Assembly: GCA_030446555.1 (NCBI GenBank)
Contig: JAUJNA010000002.1
Location: 18,140-70,336, forward strand
Source of the DNA: Chloroflexota bacterium
GTDB taxonomy: Bacteria > Chloroflexota > Limnocylindria > Limnocylindrales > CSP1-4
DNA length: 52,197 nucleotides
Reading direction: 5' to 3'
In this document: positions 1 to 7,445 of the stretch, in pieces
How positions within the stretch are numbered: the stretch's first letter is position 1
Layout: every line of letters starts with the position of its first letter
Notes under the pieces: model-generated
What the model saw: only the letters and a program-made list of their open reading frames with translations
Databases searched by the model: none
Told to the model about the DNA's origin: nothing
Translations under genes and position numbers: made by a program

Positions 1-574
1 TCCCGGCCTCGATCGGTCGGCCGCCCGAGAGCTCGCGCAGGCTGGTCATGGAGCCAGAGAGATGCGGCGGGAAGTCGGCCGCGGCCCAGTCGGTGTTGAC
101 GCCGATGCCGATCACGGCGTGCCGCAGCCTGGGATCGCTGGCACGGCCACTCGGGTCCGGGGGACCGAGCAGGTCCGCGTCCGCCGTCGTCTCGCCCAGC
201 ACGCCTGCCACCTTGAGCAAGCGACCGTCCATGCCGTCCGCGACCAGGTCGTTGGGCCACTTGAGCCACAGCGTGCCGTCTCGCAGGCCCGCCACATCCT
301 CGCCCGCGTCGAGCATCGCGAGCGCCGCGGTGGCCGCCAGGCGCCAGGCGTGCCGAAGAGGCAGATGACTGGGCGTGAAGCCGGCCGAGACGAGGAGCGC
401 GGCTCCCGCCGGGGCCGACCAGTCGCGGCCCTGCCGCCCGCGGCCCTGCGTCTGCTCGTCGGCGACCGCGACGCAGACGCCTGGGATGCCCTCCTCCAGC
501 CACTCACGGACGATGCGCTGGGTCGAATCGACGGACGCGAACCGCCCCAGACGGCTGATGAACGCTTCCCGCAT
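1..574 (-). CDS. birA: biotin--[acetyl-CoA-carboxylase] ligase, C-terminus cut by window edge
   Basis: Biotin protein ligase: makes biotinyl-AMP and attaches biotin to the carrier domain of acetyl-CoA carboxylase or a related carboxylase, in the cytoplasm. Read on the minus strand the frame runs open off the left edge. It shows the family signature in order: FASVDSTQ near residue 12, the ATP/biotin loop VADEQTQGRGRQGRDWSAP, then LWLKWPNDLV with the catalytic lysine, then a VIGIGVNTDW segment and MTSLRELSGG. No N-terminal DNA-binding HTH precedes the catalytic domain, so this is a group I (non-repressor) ligase. The start is uncertain: I chose the ATG closest to the conserved core; in-frame GTG codons at 580 and 646 are alternatives and an in-frame stop lies just above 646. 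The remaining C-terminal part lies outside the window. Confidence 0.85.
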   Translation of the reverse strand, partial: MREAFISRLGRFASVDSTQRIVREWLEEGIPGVCVAVADEQTQGRGRQGRDWSAPAGAALLVSAGFTPSHLPLRHAWRLAATAALAMLDAGEDVAGLRDGTLWLKWPNDLVADGMDGRLLKVAGVLGETTADADLLGPPDPSGRASDPRLRHAVIGIGVNTDWAAADFPPHLSGSMTSLRELSGGRPIEAG

Positions 575-827
575 GCCCACATGGTGCGCCAGGGCTCGCC
601 ACGTGGTCCCACGGGCATGGCCGCGCGGCCGACGATCGGTTCGCACGGCTCAGCCACCCACGGGCTGGTACGTGCCGGTCCGGGGCATCGTTCGTACGCC
701 CTGATCGCCTGATGGGTATCGCGAGCGTGACGCCGCGTGGACGATCGCTGGATGCGCCCTTAGCAGCTCTCCCATGGCTGACGCGTACAGCCCTCGCGCC
801 CTCCCCGCGACTGCTCGGCGAGGTCGA

Positions 828-1733
828 TCAGCTCCCGGGCAGCGGCTTCAGGAGCTCTGGCAACGTGACGAAGCCGTAGCCGCGGGCCCGATACGCCGCC
901 ACGATGAGCGGCAGTGCGTCGGCGCTCGCCGGGTTGTTGCAGTGCATCAGGACGATGGCCCCGCGATGCCCTTGGGAAGCGTTCCGTGCGAGCCGCGCAG
1001 GATCCAGGGCACCCGTGGAACCGTCACCGGCACTCGGGCCCCAGAGAGCCATGGTGTGGAGTCCGAGCACACCGGCGATGCGCAGGACCCGTGCGTCCCA
1101 TGATCCGTACGGTGGCCGGAAGACCGGAAGGAGCGGCGCCTTCACGATCCGCTCGATGCGGCGCTTGGATCCGGCGAGCTGTCGCTTGACGCTGACGTCC
1201 TCGATGGCGACGAGGTCGCGGTGCGTCAGCGTGTGGACGCCGATGGGATGACCCGCTGCGGCGATCTCGCGCCACAGGGCTCGGTCGTTGTTGACGCCCA
1301 CCAGCGTCGGGAAGAAGGTCGCCGGGATGCGCGCCGCCTGGAGGTACTCGAACATCCGCCGGCAGGTCTCAGGGTGCAGCCCGTCGTCGATGGTCAGGGC
1401 CACCACCGGCGGAGCCGCGCCGGGATACTTGTAGACGACGCGCGCAGGGGCACCCGGGACCTCCGCCGGCCAAGGCTCCCACGACGGGATGACGAAGCCC
1501 CCCGGCGCACTGGCGGTGGGTGACGCCGACGCTGACAGGCCGGGCGAGCTGCTGGCTTTGGGCGACGCGGATGACGGCACCGACGGCCCCGGCGACGTCG
1601 AGGGTCGTGGCGACGGCGCGCGCGAGGTCGACGTCGATGCCGGGCTGGGCTCCGAGGTGGACTGACACGCGACCCCAAGGAGCGCGAGGCTGAGGATGAC
1701 CGCCCCCGGTGACGATCCGTTGGATCGGGTCAC
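828..1733 (-). CDS. polysaccharide deacetylase (NodB domain) lipoprotein
   Basis: Predicted surface-anchored carbohydrate esterase family 4 enzyme that removes acetyl groups from a polysaccharide or peptidoglycan; substrate unknown. The chosen GTG start has GAGG 9 nt upstream and lies 10 nt after the stop of the upstream gene. It gives 301 aa: a short basic N-terminus, hydrophobic segment and lipobox LGVAC with Cys about residue 23, then about 60 residues of Ser/Pro/Thr linker, then the NodB domain. The catalytic motifs are all present: TIDDG (metal-binding Asp pair about residue 116), HTLTH (His about 167 and 171), RPPYG (about 206) and LMH near the C-terminus (about 264). It probably shares a transcript with the threonine-synthase-like gene before it, although no functional link is evident. 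Confidence 0.88.
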   Translation of the reverse strand: MTRSNGSSPGAVILSLALLGVACQSTSEPSPASTSTSRAPSPRPSTSPGPSVPSSASPKASSSPGLSASASPTASAPGGFVIPSWEPWPAEVPGAPARVVYKYPGAAPPVVALTIDDGLHPETCRRMFEYLQAARIPATFFPTLVGVNNDRALWREIAAAGHPIGVHTLTHRDLVAIEDVSVKRQLAGSKRRIERIVKAPLLPVFRPPYGSWDARVLRIAGVLGLHTMALWGPSAGDGSTGALDPARLARNASQGHRGAIVLMHCNNPASADALPLIVAAYRARGYGFVTLPELLKPLPGS

Positions 1734-1743
1734 GCGGGCCGCC

Positions 1744-2811
1744 TCACCAGCCCACGGCGCGGCGGATGCCGGTCGCCGTGGCAGCAGCCTCCAGGCGGGG
1801 ATGGGCGGACTCCCCGCCGGCCGCTTCGGGATCCGCGAGCCCATGGCCCGTCAGGACACAGACGATCGTGCCGCCGGGATCGATCGCTCCCTGCGAAGCG
1901 AGCTTGCGGACACCGGCCACCGAGGCAGCGCTCCGAGGGTCGCACGAGAGGCCTTCGTGGCGGCGGATGTCCCGGTAGGCGCTCGCGATCTGCTCCTCGG
2001 TCACAGCGTCGATGCGCCCGCCGGAGTCGTCCCTCGCACGGATCGCTCGCTCGCTGATCGGGCGGTGGCCGGTCCGGTCGGCAGTGGCCGTCTGGAAACC
2101 CAGCATCACCGGCACCGTCTCCACGAGCCTGGCAGCCCGGTACTCACCGAACCCCTGCCAGTAGGCCGTCAGGTCCGCCCCGTCGTCGACCGGAACGGCG
2201 AGGTGATCCGGCGCGCCGCCCAGATCCTCGCAGACCTCGAAAGCGGCCGTCTTCTGCCCCTCGATGCTCAGCGGGCCGACCGGATCGACCCGCCTCACCG
2301 GCCGCGCGAGGTCCGGAGCCGCCACCAGGTCCGCGACCGCAGCGTGGGCGTCGGCCCACCCGCCATCCACAGCGACGACATGCGCCCCGGCCGCCTCGGC
2401 CCGTAGGATGCTCGTGGCTGCCGCGATGTCCGCCCGCGGAGCCACGACGATCACCTCCATCCCGGTATGGGCGCCGTACGCGGCGGCCGATGCGGCCGTG
2501 CTGCCCGTCGAGACGCAGATGAGCGCCCGGCTTCCCTCCTCCAGCGCTCTGGCCACGACCAGGACCATGCCGCGATCCTTGGACGAGCCGGTGGGATTCT
2601 GTGTCTCCATCTTGAGGTGCAGGAGCGGACAGCCGATGGCACGGCCCAGCCTCCGTGCGTGGATCAGCGGCGTGAAGCCCTCCCCCAGCGAGATGAGCGG
2701 CGTGGCGTCATCGGTGGGCAAGAAGGACTCGAACCGCTCGAGGAGGCGCGGACGCGCCCCGGCCGTGGCCTGCTGCTGGCGCAGCTGCCGCAGCACCTCA
2801 CTCATGCGCAT
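1744..2811 (-). CDS. threonine-synthase-like PLP-fold protein with degenerate cofactor site
   Basis: Clear relative of threonine synthase (ThrC, O-phosphohomoserine to threonine) over its 355 aa: NPTGSSKDRGM with the Schiff-base lysine, STGSTAASAAAYGAHTG, SIEGQKTAAFEV and LTAYWQGFGEY. However, several positions that contact PLP or substrate in the family are changed. The usual NPTGSFKDR has Ser for Phe, the STGNTSAS loop has Ser for Asn, and the phosphate-binding PVGNAGN loop reads PVDDGAD. About 18 residues that normally carry ATAIRIG are missing. It is therefore either a diverged enzyme with another substrate or a pseudoenzyme; calling it thrC would be unsafe. The ATG start is supported by a TAGGCT hexamer ending 7 nt before it, as at other leaderless starts here. 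The polysaccharide deacetylase follows 10 nt downstream. Confidence 0.8.
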   Translation of the reverse strand: MRMSEVLRQLRQQQATAGARPRLLERFESFLPTDDATPLISLGEGFTPLIHARRLGRAIGCPLLHLKMETQNPTGSSKDRGMVLVVARALEEGSRALICVSTGSTAASAAAYGAHTGMEVIVVAPRADIAAATSILRAEAAGAHVVAVDGGWADAHAAVADLVAAPDLARPVRRVDPVGPLSIEGQKTAAFEVCEDLGGAPDHLAVPVDDGADLTAYWQGFGEYRAARLVETVPVMLGFQTATADRTGHRPISERAIRARDDSGGRIDAVTEEQIASAYRDIRRHEGLSCDPRSAASVAGVRKLASQGAIDPGGTIVCVLTGHGLADPEAAGGESAHPRLEAAATATGIRRAVGW

Positions 2812-2818
2812 CGTTGCG

Positions 2819-2824
2819 AGCCTA
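2819..2824 (-). promoter_or_regulatory. -10 box (TAGGCT) of leaderless promoter
   Basis: TAGGCT read on the minus strand, with exactly 7 nt before the ATG of the threonine-synthase-like gene. Same hexamer type and spacing as the trpS and AI-2E permease genes. No convincing -35 box seen. Confidence 0.5.
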
Positions 2825-2967
2825 GCAGTCAGGCCTCGCGGCCACGGTCACGTTCCCGTCCGGTTAGATCGGCTACGTTCGAGGAGTACGCCCGCGCTCG
2901 CCTCGGGGACGGGGGCTACGTGCGGTACGCCCGACCGCGGCGCGCTGTCAAGCCGCCCGGATCGACG

Positions 2968-4073
2968 TCAGGGCGCCCGCTTCCAGAGCTCGATCCCCCT
3001 CATGCCGTCGTTCGCGCGGAAGAAGAGCGTCCCGCGCACGTTGGTGAACTCGCCCAAGAGGGACTCGCCGCCTGGGTTCGGGTTGATGTCGGCGACCAGC
3101 TTCGTGCCCGCGGCCGTTCCGTCGCTCTTCCAGAGCTCCCGGCCGCGCGTCCCGTCCTCCGCCTGGTAGAACAGGGTGCCCGCCACGTTGGTGAGCTGCG
3201 CCGGGTACGAGCCGCCGCCGGGGATGTCCTTGACGAGCCGTGTGCCGGACGCGGTGCCGTCGCTCTTCCAGAGCTCGTAGCCGCTGACGGTCCCGTCCGT
3301 GGCGGCGAAGAAGAGCGTGCCCGCGACGTTCGTGAGGTCGAACGGCTCCGAGTCGCCAACGGGGTTGATGTCCTTGACGCGGGTCGTTCCCGCGCTCGTG
3401 CCGTCGCTCTTCCACAGCTCGTAGCCACTCGTCGGCTCGCGCCCGGAGAAGTACAAGGTCCCGCCCATCTTGGTGAGACCGGCATACAGAGAGGAGGACT
3501 CGGGGCCCGGGTGGATGTCCTTGACACGCTTCGTGCCGGCGGCCGTGCCGTCGCTCTTCCAGAGCTCATCGCCGCTGGTCGCATCGTGTAGCCGGAAGTA
3601 CAGCGTGCCCGCGACGTTCGTGAGATCGGACGGCCCGGGGCCGGTCGCCTTGACCAGCACCGTGCCGGCGGCCGTGCCGTCGCTCTTCAGAGGCCGAAGC
3701 CGCCGGCTGGGTTCCTTCCTCCGAAGTAGAGCGTGCCCGCGACGTTCGTGAGATACGACGGCCACGAGGGAGAGGCACCAGGGTGGATGTCCTTCACCAG
3801 CACCGTGCCGCCCGCCGTGCCGTCGCTCTTCCAAAGCTCCTCGCCGCTGATACCGTCATCCGCTGTGAAGTACAGGGTGGAGCCGATCCTGGTGAGCTCC
3901 TCAGGCTCGGAGCTTCCCGATGGGTTGATGTCCCTGACCAGCTCCGGCGGAGCGGCTGCGACTGCGACTGCGTTGCCGAGGACGAGGGCGACGACCAATG
4001 TCCCGGCATTCACGAGGACTCGGCGACGCGGCCCGAGGGTATCGTGCCCGTCTTGCGGATCGATGCGGCTCAT
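2968..4073 (-). pseudogene. ELWxxDGT-repeat secreted protein, frameshifted
   Basis: Second of two tandem paralogues built of ELWxxDGT repeats (a repeat family of unknown function, probably beta-propeller-like, usually extracellular). The ATG overlaps the stop of the upstream copy (ATGA). The N-terminus has a signal peptide (hydrophobic stretch LVNAGTLVVALVLGNAVAVA) followed by PPELVRDINPSGSSEPEELT. After GGRNPAGGFGL the frame hits TGA at 3687-3689, but the next frame continues at once with KSDGTAAGT and five more repeat units, ending IELWKRAP, nearly the same end as the intact paralogue. Adding one G between CTCTG and AAGAGC restores LWKSDGT, giving about 368 aa with six repeats plus a terminal half unit. 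So either a one-base deletion has inactivated the gene or the base is a sequencing error; codon usage on both sides is intact, which argues for a recent change or an error. Confidence 0.8.
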
Positions 4074-5330
4074 CGCGCCCGCTTCCAGAGCTCGATGCCC
4101 CTCATCCCGTCGTTCGCGCTGAAGAAGAGCGTGCCGCCCACGTTGGTGAGGTAGTCCGGGGAGGAGCTGCCATTCGGGTTCGGGTTGGTGTCGGCGACGA
4201 GCTTCGTCCCGGCCGCGGTCCCGTCGCTCCTCCAGAGCTCCCGGCCGCTCGCCCCGCCATCCGCGCTGAAGTACAGCAGGCCCGCGACGTTCGTGAGCTC
4301 CTCCGGTTCCGAGGCGCCGGTGCCCGGAACGATGTCCTTGACCCGCTTCGTGCCGGCCGCCGTGCCGTCGCTCTTCCAGAGCTCCCAGCTGCTGGTCCCG
4401 TCATCGGCGACGAAGAACAGGGTCCCGCCGACGTCGGTCAGGTAGTACGGATACGAGTTGGCGCCACCGGCATTGATGTCCTTGACGCGTTTCGTGCCCG
4501 TCGCCGTCCCGTCGCTCTTCCACAGCTCCTCGCCCCTGGTCGGCTCGTACGCCGCGAAGTAGACGGTTCCGGAGACGTTGGTCAGCTCCTGCGGCCCGCC
4601 GTAGGTGTCCTTGACGCGCTTCGTGCCGGCCGCCGTGCCGTCGCTCTTCCACAGGTCGTAGCCGCTGGTGCCGTCGTTCGCGCTGAAGTACAGGGTCCGG
4701 CCGACGTGCATGAGGTCGTGCGGGATCGAGCCGGTGCTGCCGGGAAGGATGTCCTTGATGCGCTTCGTGCCGGTCGCGGTCCCGTCGCTCTTCCATAGCT
4801 CTTCGCCACTCGCGCCGTCGTCCGCCTCGAAGAAGAGGGTTCCCGCGACGTTGGTGAACTCCTCCGGGGCGGAGCTTCCGGGACCAGGCGCGATGTCCAT
4901 TACGAGTTTCGTGCCTGCCGCCGTGCCGTCGCTCTTCCACAGCTCCCTGCCACTCGCACCGTCGTCCGCCTGGAAGAACAGGGTCCCGCCGACGTTCGTG
5001 AGCTCGGACGGGTAGGACCAGTCGGTGCCCGGATCGATGTCCTCGACCAGCACGGTGCCTGCCGCTGTGCCGTCGCTCTTCCAGAGCTCCGCGCCGCTCA
5101 TGAAGTGGTAAGCGCGGAAGAACAGGGTGCCTCCGACGTTCGTTAGCTCCTGCGGGTAGGACCCGTCGCCGCCCGGGTAGATATCGCTGACGATCACCGT
5201 GCCGGCTGCCGTGCCATCGCTCTTCCAGAGCTCGGGACCGTTGGTCCCGTCATCCGCTGTGAAGTACAGGGTGGAGCCGATCCTGGTGAGCTCGTATGGG
5301 GCGGAGCTGCCCGTCGGGTTGATGTCCTCC
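2985..5330 (-). repeat. array of ELWxxDGT coding repeats (period about 144 nt)
   Basis: Fourteen or so repeated units spread over the two tandem genes. Each carries a near-identical core, read on the plus strand as gccgtgccgtcgctcttcca. High identity between units gives the region potential for slippage, recombination or assembly collapse. Confidence 0.75.
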
Positions 5331-5527
5331 ACCAGCTGTGGGGGAGCTGCGGTGACCGCCGCCACGTTGCCGATGACCAGGGCGACGACCAGCGTCCCGA
5401 TCGCGGCCAGGAGCCTGTGCTCCTGCCCCCGGAGGGACCGCCGTCCTGCGTGACGGCGCGATCCCAAGACGCGCGCCGGATCGGCGCTCGGGTCGGTGCC
5501 GGGAACGTGTGCGCCTGGGTGATCCAT
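4070..5527 (-). CDS. ELWxxDGT-repeat secreted protein
   Basis: Secreted or surface protein of unknown function. I chose the ATG preceded by AGGAGGGGAG; an in-frame upstream ATG at 5554 has no such site. The 485-aa product has a basic N-terminus and signal segment (LLAAIGTLVVALVIGNVAAVTA), then eight full units of about 48 residues with the pattern LTNVGGTLFFxADDGxxGxELWKSDGTAAGTxxVxDI, then a closing IELWKRAR. Units of this type match the ELWxxDGT repeat family, often found many-fold in large exported proteins of environmental bacteria. The gene overlaps the next, frameshifted paralogue by ATGA, so the two arose by duplication and are probably co-translated. What it binds cannot be read from the sequence. 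Confidence 0.85.
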   Translation of the reverse strand: MDHPGAHVPGTDPSADPARVLGSRRHAGRRSLRGQEHRLLAAIGTLVVALVIGNVAAVTAAPPQLVEDINPTGSSAPYELTRIGSTLYFTADDGTNGPELWKSDGTAAGTVIVSDIYPGGDGSYPQELTNVGGTLFFRAYHFMSGAELWKSDGTAAGTVLVEDIDPGTDWSYPSELTNVGGTLFFQADDGASGRELWKSDGTAAGTKLVMDIAPGPGSSAPEEFTNVAGTLFFEADDGASGEELWKSDGTATGTKRIKDILPGSTGSIPHDLMHVGRTLYFSANDGTSGYDLWKSDGTAAGTKRVKDTYGGPQELTNVSGTVYFAAYEPTRGEELWKSDGTATGTKRVKDINAGGANSYPYYLTDVGGTLFFVADDGTSSWELWKSDGTAAGTKRVKDIVPGTGASEPEELTNVAGLLYFSADGGASGRELWRSDGTAAGTKLVADTNPNPNGSSSPDYLTNVGGTLFFSANDGMRGIELWKRAR

Positions 5528-5732
5528 CTCCCCTCCTGTGCGACCGGGGCTCACGGTCGTGATGAACGGATGGTCGGTCGGTCCGCGCGAGCCGCGGGGA
5601 CCGTTCCGTGCGGGCCTGGAGGCCGTGCTGTAGCCGCTGCAGCCTTGAACGAAGGTCCCTCCACCTTCATCTCGATCTCCTTCCTACTGGCCTTCTTTTG
5701 AAACCTGCCTTGTTCCCGGATACCGAAGCTCT

Positions 5733-6803
5733 CTAGCGGCGACCGTAGGTCAACGCATGGGTCGGGGTCAGATCCAGGCTGCCCACGTCGCGGAAGCCGT
5801 GCCGCTCGAGCAGGTCGATGTAGAACTGTGTCGGCAGCAGCTGGTCGTCGATCTGTGCCTCGAAGAACTGGATGCCGGACATGAACCGGCCGGGCGGCGT
5901 CCGCAGCCCCTCCGGAGTAGACGGGAACGGGAAGTCGGAGACGACGAAATGGCCGTCCGGTCGCAGGTGATCGCGGACGTTCTCGACCACCCGCTCGACA
6001 TCGCGCGCCTCGTGGAGGCTGATGTTGATCGAGACGAGGTCGAACCGCGTGTCGAGGGCGAGGTCCTCCAGCGTGCTCTGGACGAGCTGGACGCGCTGCT
6101 CGAGGCCCGCGGCGGCGAGCTTGGCCGAGGCCAGCTCGAGCGAGTACGCGTCGCCGTCGACCCCGACGATCCGGCAGCGTGGATACGTCTCGGCGAGGCG
6201 GACGAGCCCGATGCCAGCGCCGCAGGCCAGCTCGAGCACGTCCGCGCCGGCGTCCAGCCGCTCGGCGAGACCGGGCACCAGGTTGAAGCCGCCGGGGATG
6301 AGCCGGACGTTGAAGCCGCGCCCGGTCCCGCTGACGGCGCTGATGAAGTCAGGGCCGGTCTTGTCCCACCAGCTCCGCTCGCCCGACGGGAGCGTCTCCG
6401 TGAACCGGTCGAACAGCTCGGGCTGCTCGAAGATCACGAAGGCCGCGCCGAGCTGTGCCGGTGAGGTCGGATCGAGGAGCAAGCTCTCCATGTGCGGGGC
6501 GAGGACGTACCGATCGCCGTCGGCGATGTCGGCACGCTCCAGCGTCTCGGCGGCGAAGGCGGAGCGGCACCACACCGCCGTATAGAACGGGTCGATCTTC
6601 AGCTCCGCGGCGAGCTCCGGGGGTGCGATGCCGTCGGTGTGACGGGCGATCGCCTCGTAGATGCCGTGCTCGAGGCCGATCTTCACCGTCCGATACCCGA
6701 CGTAACCGGCGATCTGGGCGACGAGCTTGCCGGCCTGCTCCTTGACCGTGGGTTCGGTGGGTGCCGTGGTGGTGGCAGTCGCCACGGGGGCTGCGGTCGT
6801 CAT
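5733..6803 (-). CDS. class I SAM-dependent methyltransferase, O-methyltransferase-like
   Basis: Cytoplasmic methyltransferase of unknown substrate. The ATG preceded by AAAGGAAG is the start; a longer frame begins upstream without a ribosome site. Of 356 aa, about residues 20-110 look like the helical/winged-helix N-terminal domain of multi-domain small-molecule O-methyltransferases (VGYRTVKIGLEHGIYEAIA, LAAELKIDPFYTAVW). The Rossmann methyltransferase domain follows, with motif I VLELACGAGIGLVRLAE, the acidic residue of motif II in IVGVDGD, and DHLRPDGHFVVSDFPFP. The C-terminal QFYIDLLERHGFRDVGSLDLTPTHAL is typical of the group. It lies downstream of the LuxR-type regulator on the same strand, which may control it; that is inference from position only. 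Confidence 0.8.
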   Translation of the reverse strand: MTTAAPVATATTTAPTEPTVKEQAGKLVAQIAGYVGYRTVKIGLEHGIYEAIARHTDGIAPPELAAELKIDPFYTAVWCRSAFAAETLERADIADGDRYVLAPHMESLLLDPTSPAQLGAAFVIFEQPELFDRFTETLPSGERSWWDKTGPDFISAVSGTGRGFNVRLIPGGFNLVPGLAERLDAGADVLELACGAGIGLVRLAETYPRCRIVGVDGDAYSLELASAKLAAAGLEQRVQLVQSTLEDLALDTRFDLVSINISLHEARDVERVVENVRDHLRPDGHFVVSDFPFPSTPEGLRTPPGRFMSGIQFFEAQIDDQLLPTQFYIDLLERHGFRDVGSLDLTPTHALTYGRR

Positions 6804-7076
6804 GGTCTTCCTTTCACTGCTACGTCTGGCCGCGGCGCGCACAGTCGCAGCGGAGCCTGTGACGGGAACGCCGCCGTCGTCGCGGCCTCGCCCCGAGTGC
6901 TATCAGGACCACGCGAGCGCCCGGTGCCCGGGCAGGATGGCCGTCCCGCGCTGCAGGTTCGGCCCCTGCCGAGTACGACTCGGCGAGGAACATGTGGAGT
7001 GTCGTGTCACCGAAGGCCGCATCGCGATGGGCGCGACGGTACGGGTCTCGCCGACCGGGCGAAATCACGGAAACCC

Positions 7077-7445
7077 TCAAACGATAAGGCGGTCGCCCTC
7101 CTCGGCAAGACGGCGCGCAAGCTGCGTCCGCGACTGCACCCCGAGCTTGGCGAACGCGTGCGCCAGGTGGACTTCGACCGTGTGCACGCTCACCGAGACG
7201 GCGTGCGCGATCTCCTTGTTCGAGCGACCGTCGGCGGCCAACTCGACCACCCGGCGCTCGCTCGGCGTCAGCTCGCCGCGCGGCACCGGGGGGGGCGCGC
7301 CGGCCCCGGGGAGCTGCGGACCCGCGCGCGCCGCCCTCCCGGGGAGCCCAGGTCTTCGAACGCCGCAGCGGCGCGCTCGAGCGTCCGACGCGCCGCACCC
7401 CACCTCCGTGCGCGACGCTCGGCGCGACCAAGGATCAGGAGGCAC
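7077..7445 (-). CDS. LuxR-type HTH domain, out-of-frame C-terminal end of the large regulator
   Basis: The real content is the last 70 or so residues: ELTPSERRVVELAADGRSN, KEIAHAVSVSVHTVEVHLAH and AFAKLGVQSRTQLARRL, a canonical LuxR/FixJ DNA-binding helix-turn-helix. It follows the upstream ATPase/TPR gene but in another reading frame. The residues before about PVPRGELTP are a shadow of that gene. One extra C in the run of eight C (plus-strand G run 7288-7295) would join the two into one protein of about 930 aa, the normal architecture of MalT/LAL-type regulators. I take this as the displaced C-terminus and not an independent gene. Confidence 0.75.
   Translation of the reverse strand: MPPDPWSRRASRTEVGCGASDARARRCGVRRPGLPGRAARAGPQLPGAGAPPPVPRGELTPSERRVVELAADGRSNKEIAHAVSVSVHTVEVHLAHAFAKLGVQSRTQLARRLAEEGDRLIV

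Noticed and set aside
112-657. 181-codon minus-strand open frame at the left end
   Set aside because: Wrong frame: Arg/Ser-rich, while the neighbouring minus-strand frame encodes the biotin ligase signature.
7268-7445. Programmed ribosomal frameshift in the LuxR-type gene
   Set aside because: A homopolymer alone is not enough: no stimulatory structure or internal ribosome site was recognised. Miscounted bases or slippage are simpler.
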